Assembly: GCA_019636285.1 (NCBI GenBank)
Contig: JAHBXV010000015.1
Span: forward strand, 62,001-126,000
Origin: Planctomycetaceae bacterium
Lineage (GTDB): Bacteria > Planctomycetota > Planctomycetia > Planctomycetales > Planctomycetaceae
DNA: 64,000 nucleotides
Direction of reading: 5' to 3'
The translations under genes and the position numbers were made by a program. The notes under the pieces were generated by a model, which did no database searches, was not told the DNA's origin, and saw only the letters and a list, made by a program, of their open reading frames with translations. Positions 52,414-63,334 of the stretch are shown in pieces. Positions within the stretch are counted from its first letter, which is position 1. Every line of letters starts with the position of its first letter.

Positions 52414-53226
52414 CTAGATCGTCACTGCCGAGAAGCCGCCGTCGACGACGATGTTTTGACCCGTCACGAAGGAAGCCGCTCGTTGCGAGGCGAGCCAGAC
52501 GACTGCCCCGCTGAGTTCCTCGGCTTTGCCGAAACGGGCCATCGGGGTGTGGCCGATGATCTGCTGACCGCGAACCGAGTAGCTGCCGTCTTCATTGAAC
52601 AACAACTTGCGGTTCTGATCGGCCGGAAAGAAGCCGGGGCTGATCGCATTCACGCGGATCCCGCGCGTCGCCCACTCGCGGGCCAGGAACATGGTCAGAT
52701 TGATGACTGCCGCCTTGGCTGCCGAGTAGGCAACCACGCGCGATAGCGGAATCATCCCCGACATCGAGGCGATGTTGATGATGCTCCCCTTCTCGGCCGC
52801 CAGCATGGCTTCGCCAAAAACCTGCGATGGCAGCAGCACGCCGCCCACCAGGTTGAGGTCGAAGACCTCGTTCCAGGCGGTCCGGGAAAGTTTGCAGAAG
52901 TCGGCTCCGGGAATCAGCGTGGCATCGGGTTTATTGCCCCCGGCCGCGTTCACCAGGACCGAGATGGTCCCCAGCTTCGACTGGATCGCGTCCCGCGCGG
53001 CGGCGAGCGACTCGCAACTCATCGCGTCGGCCGAGACAAACAGGCCCTTGCCACCCGCCGCTTCGATCGCTCGAACACGCTCTTCGCCACGCTCGGCATT
53101 GCGGCCCAGAATGGCAACCTTGGCACCGGCTTCGGCCAGCGCCTGAGCCATTCCGCCGCCGAGCGCCCCGGTCCCGCCGATTACCACGGCGACGTCATCA
53201 GACAGATCAAATAAACGACTGCTCAT
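52414..53226 (-). CDS. SDR-family oxidoreductase, possibly mannonate/fructuronate type
   Basis: A 270-residue short-chain dehydrogenase. The NAD(P) loop is VIGGTGALGGGMAQALA, the NAG-type motif VLVNAAGGNKPD, the catalytic Ser in NIASMSGMIPLS and Tyr-Lys in AYSAAKAAV, then ISPGFFPADQNRKLLF. SDRs of this group with KDG-kinase neighbours reduce fructuronate to mannonate. ATG 53226 (MSSRLFDLSD) is preferred. The 67-base gap to the kinase gene has a short GGTGGTTGGTGGTTAG repeat. Confidence 0.85.
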   Translation of the reverse strand: MSSRLFDLSDDVAVVIGGTGALGGGMAQALAEAGAKVAILGRNAERGEERVRAIEAAGGKGLFVSADAMSCESLAAARDAIQSKLGTISVLVNAAGGNKPDATLIPGADFCKLSRTAWNEVFDLNLVGGVLLPSQVFGEAMLAAEKGSIINIASMSGMIPLSRVVAYSAAKAAVINLTMFLAREWATRGIRVNAISPGFFPADQNRKLLFNEDGSYSVRGQQIIGHTPMARFGKAEELSGAVVWLASQRAASFVTGQNIVVDGGFSAVTI

Positions 53227-53355
53227 ACTTACTCTCAAAGCGGGTCAATTTCGTCGCGAGAATTGTAGCGGCTCGCGCGCGCAAACGGCAGCCTTCTCGA
53301 TTCAGCGTTGCATCGCCGGATGAATTTCGCCAATTCTGATGAAAAGGAATGACGC

Positions 53356-53742
53356 ATGAACAATCCGGCGAAAGATGAACCAAAACACCAGTCAAGCGAC
53401 GACGGGGATCAAGACCCCCGCCGGTCGCGGAGCCATCATCGGAGCGTGCGACTCTGGTTCTGGTCGCGCGCCCGGAAAATCGTCGTCGCGGTCATCGGAA
53501 CGACGGTCCTGCTGGCGGGCCTGGCGATGCTGTTATTACCCGGCCCGGGATGGGCGGCGATCTTTGCGGGCCTCGCCATTCTGGCCTCGGAGTTCGTCTG
53601 GGCACGCTGGGTTCTGAAGCACGCCCGCGCGAAGTTCAACCAGGCCTGGGAGATGGCAACCGGGTCGAAGTTGCTGAGCGAGGAAACCGAGGACGACAAG
53701 TCCGAGTCTCATCCTTCTCGAACGTCTGCCCCTACCCCGTAA
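53356..53742 (+). CDS. PGPGW-motif membrane protein
   Basis: A 128-residue protein with a polar basic start and two close hydrophobic helices around the family signature: IVVAVIGTTVLLAGLAMLLL, then PGPGWAAIFAGLAILASEFVW. Members (TIGR02611-like) occur in actinobacteria and planctomycetes and have no known function. AAGGAA sits 6 bases before the ATG. The C-terminus is polar (SEETEDDKSESHPS). Confidence 0.85.
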   Translation: MNNPAKDEPKHQSSDDGDQDPRRSRSHHRSVRLWFWSRARKIVVAVIGTTVLLAGLAMLLLPGPGWAAIFAGLAILASEFVWARWVLKHARAKFNQAWEMATGSKLLSEETEDDKSESHPSRTSAPTP

Positions 53743-53801
53743 CCGTCCTCGCAACCCGCCCCGCGCACCGCGATCGCATCGGTTAAATCTGGAACATTGG
53801 C

Positions 53802-54152
53802 ATGACATCCGAAATCGTTCGCCACAATGTGACCCGCCGCTGGTCCGACGCTGTCGTTCACAACGGGACGGCTTACTTCGTCGAAGTGCCCGAAGATCCG
53901 ACGTTGCCCCCAGCCGAGCAGTTTCGACAAGTCTTTGAGCAAGTCGATCGTACCCTGGCCCGGGTTGGCAGCGACCGGACCCGGCTGTTGCAGGTAACGA
54001 TTTATCTTCCCAATCCAGAAGACCTTGCGACGTTCAACGAACTCTGGGATGCCTGGATCCCCGCCGGACATGCCCCCTCGCGAGCCTGCCTGCACACACA
54101 ACTCGCGGCTCCCGGATACCGTGTCGAATTGATCCTCACGGCGGCAACATGA
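53802..54152 (+). CDS. RidA-family protein (reactive imine deaminase-like)
   Basis: A 116-residue protein of the RidA/YjgF family, which hydrolyses reactive enamines and imines made by PLP enzymes such as threonine dehydratase. The key Arg is in APSRACLHTQLAAPGYRVEL, and YFVEVPEDPTLPPAEQFRQV and VTIYLPNPEDLATFNELWDAW fit the fold. The family start usually has a Ser/Tyr-rich strand; here the N-terminus (TSEIVRHNVTRRWSDAVVHNG) matches the RidA-like subgroup. It could protect against products of the dehydratase at 29994. Confidence 0.88.
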   Translation: MTSEIVRHNVTRRWSDAVVHNGTAYFVEVPEDPTLPPAEQFRQVFEQVDRTLARVGSDRTRLLQVTIYLPNPEDLATFNELWDAWIPAGHAPSRACLHTQLAAPGYRVELILTAAT

Positions 54153-54281
54153 CTGACCGGCAAACCAGGCCGCAAATTCAACGGAATCGTCAAAGTTTAA
54201 CAGGCAAAATGCCGATTCCCTCGAGAGAGGCCTCCTCGCACGGAGACTGATCGATTCGTTGCCCCGAACAGCCGAACCGTC

Positions 54282-55667
54282 ATGGAGTCTCCCCGCGTTC
54301 GGTTTGAGTTCCTGGCATTCGTCCTTCTTTGCGTGGCGCATTCCGCATGCGCTGTTGGTGGTGAGAGCTTCGGAGAACCACCTCCGCCAGCTTTCCCGCT
54401 GGCCCCCGAAGAGGCTGTCGACGCGCCGATCGTGGAACCAGTCTCTTTCGGCAGCGCGCTGCCCCCCCCGCTGTCAACGCCGGTCACGCACGGCATCGTT
54501 TACGACAAGGGCTGGACGCTGCGTCCCTTCAATCCAGAAACACATCCCTACGAACTGACGATCGGGTTTCACAACCAGTTCCGCTACACCGGGTTCGCGG
54601 CCGATGAACCCTCGGTACAAACCGCATCCGGCCAAACGATGATTACTCCCAACCGGAACGACTTCGATGTCAACCGCGGTCGCCTCATCTTTTCGGGCTA
54701 CGCCATCGATCCGCTGATGGAGTTCTACGCCAACATCGACTACAACACCGTCACCGAGCAGCAGATTCAGATCTTGATGGCCTGGATCAAGCATCCATTC
54801 AGCCCGGCTTTCCGACTGGCTTACGGCCTCGGAAAGGTTCCCGGAACGTGGGAATGGCAGGAGTCGGCACGGTTTACGCTGGGAGCCGAGCGATCCTTGG
54901 CGACCACGTTCTTTCGCCCCTCGATGACCGCGGGAATCTGGATTGAAGGGGAACCGATCGAAGGGGTTCATTATCACGCCCTGGTCGGCAACGGCTTCAA
55001 CACCGCCACGCTCAATGTCTCGGAAGTCGATACCAATTTCGCCGTGTCGGGCATGACCTGGTGGGAACTTCTGGGCGATTTTGGCCCTGGTTTTTCGGAC
55101 CTTGAGCAACACGAATCACCGGTCGTGAGGGTCGGCCACGCGTTCACGCACAGCAAACAGGACTCCGATCCCTCAGGCGAACCCGGCCCGGAGCAGACGT
55201 CGATTCGACTGTCGGACGGCACGCGGCTGGTTCAGCCCGGCGCGCTCGCCCCCGGAACCACCGTCAATCAATTCGATCTCAGTCTGTACGCGGTTCATGC
55301 CGGCGTGAAGCAGAACGGATTGAGTGTCAGCGGGGAATACTTCTTCCGCTGGTTGAACAATCTGGAAGCAACCGGCCCTCTGCCGGAAACCTCGATCTTC
55401 GATCACGGATTCTTCGCTCAGGCCGGGTACTTCCCGATTCCGAAGAGCCTGGAAGTCTTCGGTCGCGGCTCCGCCGTCTTCGGACCGTATGGAGACGGCT
55501 CGGAACTGGGCGGTGGCGTGAACTGGTACATCAACCAGCGGCGCGACTGGCGGCTGACGGCGGATCTCGCGCGTGTGAATCAGTCGCCAGCCCAACAGGA
55601 CCGCACGGGATTCACGGCCGGTGCCAGCGGGCTGCTGTTCCGCCTGCAAATCTGGACGTACTTCTAA
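54282..55667 (+). CDS. OprP/OprO-like outer-membrane porin
   Basis: A 461-residue beta-barrel protein with a signal peptide (FLAFVLLCVAHSACA). It has the phosphate-selective porin phrases ELTIGFHNQFRYTGF, NDFDVNRGRLIFSGYAIDP, FYANIDYN, AYGLGKVPGTWEWQESA, and GGGVNWYINQRRDWRLTADL, and ends in a Phe, the usual sign of outer-membrane assembly. Such porins in planctomycetes may carry phosphate, pyrophosphate or other anions. It is not near the Pst operon and I saw no Pho box before it. Confidence 0.85.
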   Translation: MESPRVRFEFLAFVLLCVAHSACAVGGESFGEPPPPAFPLAPEEAVDAPIVEPVSFGSALPPPLSTPVTHGIVYDKGWTLRPFNPETHPYELTIGFHNQFRYTGFAADEPSVQTASGQTMITPNRNDFDVNRGRLIFSGYAIDPLMEFYANIDYNTVTEQQIQILMAWIKHPFSPAFRLAYGLGKVPGTWEWQESARFTLGAERSLATTFFRPSMTAGIWIEGEPIEGVHYHALVGNGFNTATLNVSEVDTNFAVSGMTWWELLGDFGPGFSDLEQHESPVVRVGHAFTHSKQDSDPSGEPGPEQTSIRLSDGTRLVQPGALAPGTTVNQFDLSLYAVHAGVKQNGLSVSGEYFFRWLNNLEATGPLPETSIFDHGFFAQAGYFPIPKSLEVFGRGSAVFGPYGDGSELGGGVNWYINQRRDWRLTADLARVNQSPAQQDRTGFTAGASGLLFRLQIWTYF

Positions 55668-55703
55668 CCCTCGACGGGTAAATCGCTCTCCTGGCGATCC
55701 TGT

Positions 55704-57026
55704 TCACCCGAACAATTCGGGAATCTCTTCGCCCCCGTCCACGAGTTTGATCGGACGGGCGTCGAAGGTGTGGTATTCCTTGCGGGGATCAATGTCGAGC
55801 ACGCGGCAGAAACTGACGAACAAGTCCTGGATGGCGATCGGCCGGTCGGAAACGTCGATTCCATCTTTGTCAGTCGCGCCGATCACCTGCCCGCCCCGAA
55901 CTCCGCCACCCGCGAGGTTCGCGATCCAACCTTTCGAGTAATGGTCGCGGCCGCCATCGGCCTTGAGCTTCGGCGTCCGGCCAAATTCGCCCATCCAGAC
56001 GACCAGCGTATTTTCCAGCATGCCGCGCTGTTCGAGATCGAGAATCAGCGTCGCGTAGGCGGGATCGGCCTCGGCGCACAGCCAGGGCATATCCCGGAAG
56101 CCATTGTTGTGCGTGTCCCAGCCGGCATCGTTGCGATCGCCCGTGCTGATGACCTCCACGAAACTGACCCCCTGCTCCACCAACCGCCGAGCCAGCAGAC
56201 ATCCCTGCCCGAAGTTTGTCCGGCCGTAGGCATCGCGCAGGCTGTCGGGCTCGTCGTCCAGATCGAACGTGCTCAACCGCGGGCTGAGGACGAACCGCGC
56301 TGTCTGGTCGTAGATGGACCGCTTGTCGGCAACGTCCTTCGCACCACCGGCCCGGGCGAATTCATTATCCAGTTGCTCAGCCAGATACAACCGCCGCCGC
56401 AAGATATCGGCTTCGACGACCGGACGGACATTGGGGGGCAGCGTTCCGGCCTGATCGACATTGAAGGAGGAGTATTGCACGCCGAGGATGCCGGCATCGA
56501 CATCCCGCGTTTTGATTCGCGGCTTGCCGATGCGAACGAACGACGGCAGGTCGCGACCACGGTCTTCGCGTTCCCGCGAGACCACCGAGCCCAGCGTCGG
56601 ATAGCGCACCGCCGGGTTGGGAGGGTAGCCGGTGCGAACGAGCATAATCGCCCGGTCGTGCTCGGCTTCGCTGGTCCGCATCGAGCGGATCACGGCCAGG
56701 CGATCCATGATTTGCGCGGTTTGCGGCCAGAAATCGGCGAAGTGAACGCCCGGTACGTTCGTGGCGATCGGCTGCGAAGGCCCCTGGTATTGGGAGCCGG
56801 GCTTAGGATTGAACGTGTCGTACTGGCTGGGGCCGCCGTCCATCCACAGCAGAATGAGAGACTTGCCCCGCTTCCGAAGTTCAGCGGCCTGTGCCAGCAT
56901 CAGGTCGCGCCAGCCAACCGTGGAGACCCCGGCCGCCAGCGAACCCGCGCCGACCGTCTTCAGAAAACTGCGGCGCGAAGCAACGCCATCGCGATTCACA
57001 CCCAGGTCCAGCACGCGATGTTGCAT
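55704..57026 (-). CDS. DUF1501 protein, Tat-exported, second copy
   Basis: A 440-residue DUF1501 protein with a twin-arginine signal (SRRSFLKTVGAGSLAAGV). Family phrases are LILLWMDGGPSQYDTFNPKPG, IRSMRTSEAEHDRAIMLVRTG, DAGWDTHNNGFRDM, VVWMGEFGRTPKLKADGGRDHY and GGGVRGGQVIGATD. It follows the DUF1549/DUF1553 gene by 40 bases, the standard planctomycete pair. The pair is thought to break down or handle extracellular polymers, but no reaction is proven. Confidence 0.93.
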   Translation of the reverse strand: MQHRVLDLGVNRDGVASRRSFLKTVGAGSLAAGVSTVGWRDLMLAQAAELRKRGKSLILLWMDGGPSQYDTFNPKPGSQYQGPSQPIATNVPGVHFADFWPQTAQIMDRLAVIRSMRTSEAEHDRAIMLVRTGYPPNPAVRYPTLGSVVSREREDRGRDLPSFVRIGKPRIKTRDVDAGILGVQYSSFNVDQAGTLPPNVRPVVEADILRRRLYLAEQLDNEFARAGGAKDVADKRSIYDQTARFVLSPRLSTFDLDDEPDSLRDAYGRTNFGQGCLLARRLVEQGVSFVEVISTGDRNDAGWDTHNNGFRDMPWLCAEADPAYATLILDLEQRGMLENTLVVWMGEFGRTPKLKADGGRDHYSKGWIANLAGGGVRGGQVIGATDKDGIDVSDRPIAIQDLFVSFCRVLDIDPRKEYHTFDARPIKLVDGGEEIPELFG

Positions 57027-57066
57027 TGGCAGGTCTCCAGCATCAACACGAACACAAATGCCCGCG

Positions 57067-58638
57067 TTATCGTTTCGTCGTGAATTCCGCCGTATTCAAG
57101 AGGCCCCACAGCAAGTCTTCGTATGCGGCTCCCCGATCGGGCACCGATTCCCGATGCGAAACCGCGATCTGAAGTTCCCGTTCGCTCGGCCGACGGGCCA
57201 GTACCAGTTCGAACAGCCGTTCGGTCAGTTCACGATCATCGTTGACGGACTTCACGAGGCGGGCCAGAACCGTGCCGCTCTCGGGATTCGCGTTCACCTG
57301 GGCCTGAAGCTGGTCGTTATTCATCATTAGCATGGCTTGCGACAACGTGCGGGGAATGTCCTCCCGCCGCAAAGATGTATCAAACGTGAAAGTCTCGGCG
57401 ATGATGTCGCGCGTGCTCTTGGGCGGAGGCGGAAAACGAATTTCCTTGGTCGGCTTCATCGCCTCCGGTTTGACGTTCGGCAGGTCGATCGCCGTCACCA
57501 GCGAATCGAAAATCTCGTCGCCCCGTAGCCGTCCCGTGCGTGCCGCGACGAACGGATGATCGTCGTCCGGGGTGCCAAGCTTTTGCTGGTAGATGCGGGT
57601 TTTGAGCAGCAGCCGGAAGAGATCTTTCACATCGTACCCGGTGGCGATGAAGTGGTTCGAGACGGCGATATGAACATCGGGACAAACGGGAAAGATCGCC
57701 AGTCCGAAGTCATCAACCGGTTCGTAGAAGCCGCGGCCGAACAGACGCGCCCAGACCCGATTCACGTACGAACGGGCGAACCATTCGTTCTCTGGGTTGG
57801 TGATCAGTTGGGCCAATTCCTGACGACGCTCGGCATCCGACTTCCCGGTTCCGGTCTTAACACCTGACAGAAAGACCGGCTCCATCATCCGACCCTTTTG
57901 CGTCGGGTCGGCGACGTTGGGCATTTCGTACTCGCCCTTCCCCTTGTCGGACACTTCAACCAGCGTGCCGTCGTTCCAGGGCATCTTCACGGAGACGCGG
58001 GCGAAGTAGGCTGCGAGTTCATGGAACTGCTCGCGCTTCCATTCGTCGAACGGATGGTCATGGCACTGAGCGCAGCCAATCTGCAATGACAGGAAAATAC
58101 GGGCGGTTTCGCTGGCAAGCCGCGCCGCGTGGCCTTCGTGATAGCCGACAAACGTGGCTGGCGGGTTTTCGCCCACCTTGCCGCTGGCCGAGAGAATCTC
58201 GCCGACAATCGCATCCCACGAGGCCCCCGAGTTCAACTTCTCGGCGAGCCACTTCTTCAGCGGGCCATATTCCAGGAACGTCAGTTCGGGGGGCGGAATG
58301 CGATACGCGATCGTATCGCTCCAGTAGTTGGCCCAGTTCGTGCCGAATTCCGGATTCGACAGCAGGGACTCGATAACCGCGTCGCGCTTGTCGGGCGCTT
58401 TACTGTCGAGAAACTGCCGCAGTTCCTCGGGGGTTGGCTGGCGACCCACGAGATCCAGTGACAATCGCCGCAGAAACTGAGCATCTGCCGCTAGGTCGGC
58501 GGGCTGGTCGACCGCCATCTCCTGGGCGATCAGCCGGTCCAGGTCTTCCGACGTGAGCCGGGGTGAATCGCCCGCAAGTGTCGCTGGGGCGAAGCTCGCC
58601 AGAACCAGGCCAACGATTGAAAATAGCCGATGTGCCAT
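57067..58638 (-). CDS. DUF1549/DUF1553 protein with CxxCH motif
   Basis: A 523-residue protein with a signal peptide (MAHRLFSIVGLVLASFAPATLA). The DUF1549 part has FLRRLSLDLVGRQPTPEELRQF and NWANYWSDTIAYR, and a haem-binding-type CAQCHDHPFDEWKREQF. The DUF1553 part has RSYVNRVWARLFGRGFYEPVDDFG and the LRGDEIFDSLVTAIDLPN stretch. Paired with the DUF1501 protein downstream. The CxxCH suggests a covalently bound c-type haem. ATG 58638 gives the expected start. Confidence 0.93.
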   Translation of the reverse strand: MAHRLFSIVGLVLASFAPATLAGDSPRLTSEDLDRLIAQEMAVDQPADLAADAQFLRRLSLDLVGRQPTPEELRQFLDSKAPDKRDAVIESLLSNPEFGTNWANYWSDTIAYRIPPPELTFLEYGPLKKWLAEKLNSGASWDAIVGEILSASGKVGENPPATFVGYHEGHAARLASETARIFLSLQIGCAQCHDHPFDEWKREQFHELAAYFARVSVKMPWNDGTLVEVSDKGKGEYEMPNVADPTQKGRMMEPVFLSGVKTGTGKSDAERRQELAQLITNPENEWFARSYVNRVWARLFGRGFYEPVDDFGLAIFPVCPDVHIAVSNHFIATGYDVKDLFRLLLKTRIYQQKLGTPDDDHPFVAARTGRLRGDEIFDSLVTAIDLPNVKPEAMKPTKEIRFPPPPKSTRDIIAETFTFDTSLRREDIPRTLSQAMLMMNNDQLQAQVNANPESGTVLARLVKSVNDDRELTERLFELVLARRPSERELQIAVSHRESVPDRGAAYEDLLWGLLNTAEFTTKR

Positions 58639-58702
58639 CGGAACCTCCGCAGCAGCCAATCGGTCGGCGGGCAGCCGCCGCAAATCAACGCAACCCGATA
58701 TG

Positions 58703-59587
58703 TTAATTTGAGTTATCGGCTGGGTCAACCATCGATTCTCCCGCTCTTTCGGAACTGGTTAGCGAGTTTTCACCGGATTTGCCAGATTCTGCCGGTCCGT
58801 AAGCTTTCGCAGTCCGGCACAGGTGCCCAATGAACTCATCCGGCAGGCCCGCCTGTCTGCGGGATTCGACCTGAAAATCGTCGCCGATCCCCTTATCCGG
58901 CCGCAGCGGCCACTTCAGGTGGGCGAGATACGTCTCCCATTCGGAGGCCTCGGCCGGCTTGAGTCGCCGCAGCCATTCATAGCCAAATCGCACGTGCTCG
59001 ATCTCGTCCCGATGGATATGCCGCATGATCGCGGCACTCTTGGCATCCCCCACGGCGAGAAAGTACCGCTCGAACTCCAGCGTATGGTCGAGGTTTCGCC
59101 CCTCGAACGTGAGCGGAAGGCCAGCGAGATAATCGAGGACGTTCGCGAATTCGAGGGCCTTCTTCCAGATGTAGCAGTTCACTGGACGTTCGCCGAACGC
59201 CAGACCCAGCGAAGCCGCTCGTTCAGCATGCATTTTCGTATGCCGCTGCTCGTCCCGCATGACCTCGGCCACGCCCAGGCGAAACTCCGTTGGTGCTTCT
59301 GGGAATGCGAGTAGCACCCAGGCCATCACTTCGAGCGCCTGAAGTTCATGATTGGCCATGATGTGATGGGCCAGCGCCCGGCGGGCAGGGTCCGCGAACG
59401 TATCCGGATGGGGCATCCCAGGGGCGGTCCGCCGGGGAGCAAATTGCAGATTGTCCGGCCGAACTGGTTCGCTGACGCGGACAGCCTCGCCAGGTTGCTC
59501 ATCCGTGAAAGCGGTTCCCACCCGCTCGAGCTTGGCCTCCAGCGAGGGTGACAACAGAACCCGTTCCGCGAATTCCCGCAATTCCAT
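58703..59587 (-). CDS. DUF455 ferritin-like di-iron protein
   Basis: A 294-residue helical protein of the DUF455 family. The iron-binding ExxH pairs are in VMRDEQRHTKMHAER and IHRDEIEHVRFGYEWL, with further Glu in ANHELQALEVMAW, as in the MiaE/ferritin-like group. It may be an oxygenase or iron-dependent hydroxylase; no substrate is known. ATG 59587 (MELREFAERVLL) is preferred over the TTG two codons earlier. It stands alone. Confidence 0.85.
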   Translation of the reverse strand: MELREFAERVLLSPSLEAKLERVGTAFTDEQPGEAVRVSEPVRPDNLQFAPRRTAPGMPHPDTFADPARRALAHHIMANHELQALEVMAWVLLAFPEAPTEFRLGVAEVMRDEQRHTKMHAERAASLGLAFGERPVNCYIWKKALEFANVLDYLAGLPLTFEGRNLDHTLEFERYFLAVGDAKSAAIMRHIHRDEIEHVRFGYEWLRRLKPAEASEWETYLAHLKWPLRPDKGIGDDFQVESRRQAGLPDEFIGHLCRTAKAYGPAESGKSGENSLTSSERAGESMVDPADNSN

Positions 59588-59737
59588 CCGCAACGTCTCT
59601 CATGCAGTCGCTGAAGTCTCGGAAATGACGACTGCACGATCTTACCGCAGAGGTCGCTGGGAACGCAGAGGAAGGCATCCACTCTCCCGCCGTTCCCGGT
59701 TTTACTCCGCGTCCTCAGCGAGCTCCGCGTGAGATCT

Positions 59738-60313
59738 TTAACCGGGGGGCCGCGCGTGGAGGGCGCGGGCGATGTAGACCCAGCCGCTCCAGAGGGTGTA
59801 GACGGTCATCGTCCACAGGAGGACATCGCGCACGATTGTCAAAGCGTTGCCAGCCGCCAGATCGGGGACGAGCCGCGGATCCAGGCAGAGAAGAGCGGCC
59901 GTGGCTCCCGCACACTGCAGGAACATCTTGATTTTGCCGGTTGCCGAGGCCGAGAAATCGATCCCCTGCTGCTCCAGCACGCCGCGCAGGCAACTGATGA
60001 ACATCTCGCGGCCGATCACGATGATGGCCATCCAGGCATTCACGCCCGAGTCGGGCACCGGTAGCAGAAACAGGAACACGCCGCCTGTAATCAGCTTGTC
60101 GACAAACGGATCCATGATCCGGCCGAGCTGCGTCACGAGCTGGTACTTGCGAGCAATCCAGCCATCCAGCACATCCGTCAGCACGGCAAAGACAAACAGC
60201 GCCGCCGTCCAGATGCCGGGAACACCGGCCGAGATCATGCCGAACAAAACGAACGACAGGATCAGCCGAGCGAAGGTGATGGTGTTGGGAGCGTTGAGCC
60301 AGCGTTCGGGCAT
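59738..60313 (-). CDS. pgsA: CDP-diacylglycerol-glycerol-3-phosphate 3-phosphatidyltransferase
   Basis: A 191-residue inner-membrane enzyme that makes phosphatidylglycerol phosphate, the first step towards acidic phospholipids. The CDP-alcohol transferase motif is complete: DVLDGWIARKYQLVTQL, then GRIMDPFVDK, with all its Asp residues. Four or five hydrophobic helices follow. Start ATG 60313 (MPERWLNAPNTITFARL) is the family N-terminus; the frame extends upstream to 60451 without matching sequence. Confidence 0.93.
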   Translation of the reverse strand: MPERWLNAPNTITFARLILSFVLFGMISAGVPGIWTAALFVFAVLTDVLDGWIARKYQLVTQLGRIMDPFVDKLITGGVFLFLLPVPDSGVNAWMAIIVIGREMFISCLRGVLEQQGIDFSASATGKIKMFLQCAGATAALLCLDPRLVPDLAAGNALTIVRDVLLWTMTVYTLWSGWVYIARALHARPPG

Positions 60314-60441
60314 GGGGAGCAGCCAGCGGCCAGCGGTCAGCCGCCAGCGGAAAAGGAAATGAGCGGAAAGCCAGAAGCGGAGTGCGGAGTGCCACAATCG
60401 AGCAGCGAACGGTTGCGAGTGCTTTATCGTTGCCGAGTCTT

Positions 60442-60519
60442 CGTGTGCCACTGGCTCCGCCAGTGCGTCTTTTGATCACCAATCACCTTAAGGCACACTG
60501 GCAGAGCCAGTGGCACACA
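60442..60519. repeat. GTGTGCCACTGGC inverted repeat, copy 3
   Basis: Left arm CGTGTGCCACTGGCTCCGCC then AGTGC; right arm GCACACTGGCAGAGCCAGTG then GCACAC. Lies between rimO and pgsA, where it could form a strong hairpin in the shared transcript. Confidence 0.8.
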
Positions 60520-60584
60520 CCTGAATCTTTCGGATTGACAGAGCACCGGTCTGGCTCTTGGCTTTCAGCTCTCCGCTCGCAGCG

Positions 60585-62045
60585 TTATCGAGTCGCAATA
60601 ATCGGGAGGGCGCCGGGGGGGCCCGTGGGACGAACACGGTCTTCGGTGGCGGTCGCTTCGCCGACGAGGTCGTAGTCCTGGCGCTGCAGCACTTCCACCG
60701 GGACGAAGTCGCCGACGTAAAGCCCTTCTCCGGCCACGTAAATGTTGGAGTCGATCTCCGGGGCATCGCAGTACAGCCGCCCCGCGAAGACCCCCGGTTC
60801 GACCTCTTCGTCAAGAATCGCATCGAGTTCGTAGCCGACGAGCGACTCCTGGAACTCGAAGGCGATCTGCTGCTGCAAAGCCATCAGTTCATCGCGGCGG
60901 GCGTTCTTGACGTCTTCCGGCAGATGATCGGGCAGCCGGGTCGCGGGGGTATCGGGTTCGTACGAGTACGGGAAGACGCCCAGCCGTTCGAAACGGACGT
61001 CTTCAATGAACTGTCGCATCTCGGCGAATTGCTCATCGGTCTCACCGGGAAACCCGGTGATAAACGTCGTCCGCAATACGAGATTGGGGACGCGGTCGCG
61101 AAGTTTGCCGATCAGTTCCTCGGTCTGGGCGCGATTCACCCGCCGCTGCATCCGCTTGAGCATCGTGTCGTTGATGTGCTGGAGCGGCATGTCGAGATAC
61201 GGAATGATCTTCCCGGAATCGGCGATCGTGCTGATGAGTTCGTCGGTGAAGAAGATCGGGTACAGGTAGAGGAGCCGAATCCACTTGAGCCCCTCCACCT
61301 GCTCGAGTTGCCGCAAGAGTTCCGGCAACCGCGGTTCGCCATACAAGTCGATGCCGTAATAGGTCGTATCCTGCGCGACGATGTTGAGTTCGCGCACGCC
61401 GTCCTTGACGAGTTCCCGCGCTTCCTCCAGCACCATTTCGATCGGCTTGGTGACGTGCTTCCCGCGCATCTTCGGAATGCTGCAGAACGTGCAGAGCCGG
61501 TCGCAACCTTCGGAAATCTTGAGATAGGCGTAATGCCGCGGGGTGATCCGCAGACGTTCGCGATCGTCCATCGCCTTGATCGGGGCCGGACGGAAGAGCT
61601 CCCGCTGCTCGCGACGGCGCCCGACCAAATGGTCGGCCACGCGGTTGATTTCGTCGCGGCCAAAGACGCCGACGATGTGATCGATCTCGGGCAATTCATC
61701 GAGGAGAGCCGGGCCAAGTCGTTGCGGCAGGCACCCGGCGACGATCACGCCTCCAGTCTGGCCACCCTTCTTGAGATCGAGCATCTCGCGAATGACGGCT
61801 TTCGACTCCGCCCGCGACTGCTCGATGAACCCGCAGGTATTCACGATGACAAAGTCAGCCCCGGCCGGTTCGGAAACCAGGGTATAGCCATCCAGCGCCA
61901 AAGTGCCGAGCATCTTCTCGCTGTCGACCAGATTCTTGGGACAGCCGAGGGAGACGAAACAATACGTCCCTTTGGAATCCGACGGCGGTCCGTCAGACAA
62001 TTGGAGCAGCGAAGGATCAGAATTTGGGATAATCGGCGGTTGCAT
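60585..62045 (-). CDS. rimO: Ribosomal protein S12 methylthiotransferase RimO
   Basis: A 486-residue radical SAM enzyme that adds a methylthio group to an Asp of ribosomal protein S12. The N-terminal UPF0004 domain has CFVSLGCPKNLVDSEKMLG and NTCGFIEQSRAES, with its three cysteines for the second cluster. The radical SAM motif is SEGCDRLCTFCSIPKMRG (Cys-X3-Cys-X2-Cys), then MPLQHINDTMLKRMQR, and a C-terminal TRAM domain. I prefer ATG 62045, close to the conserved start. Confidence 0.95.
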   Translation of the reverse strand: MQPPIIPNSDPSLLQLSDGPPSDSKGTYCFVSLGCPKNLVDSEKMLGTLALDGYTLVSEPAGADFVIVNTCGFIEQSRAESKAVIREMLDLKKGGQTGGVIVAGCLPQRLGPALLDELPEIDHIVGVFGRDEINRVADHLVGRRREQRELFRPAPIKAMDDRERLRITPRHYAYLKISEGCDRLCTFCSIPKMRGKHVTKPIEMVLEEARELVKDGVRELNIVAQDTTYYGIDLYGEPRLPELLRQLEQVEGLKWIRLLYLYPIFFTDELISTIADSGKIIPYLDMPLQHINDTMLKRMQRRVNRAQTEELIGKLRDRVPNLVLRTTFITGFPGETDEQFAEMRQFIEDVRFERLGVFPYSYEPDTPATRLPDHLPEDVKNARRDELMALQQQIAFEFQESLVGYELDAILDEEVEPGVFAGRLYCDAPEIDSNIYVAGEGLYVGDFVPVEVLQRQDYDLVGEATATEDRVRPTGPPGALPIIATR

Positions 62046-62142
62046 GGTCAGATTCGTTTCTCGGCAATGATCATTCGCGGCTGGAATCAATGGTCCCATT
62101 CTGAATGAGACACGGCCAAAACAAAATGCGAGATCAAAAAAA

Positions 62143-63334
<1,192 letters not shown>

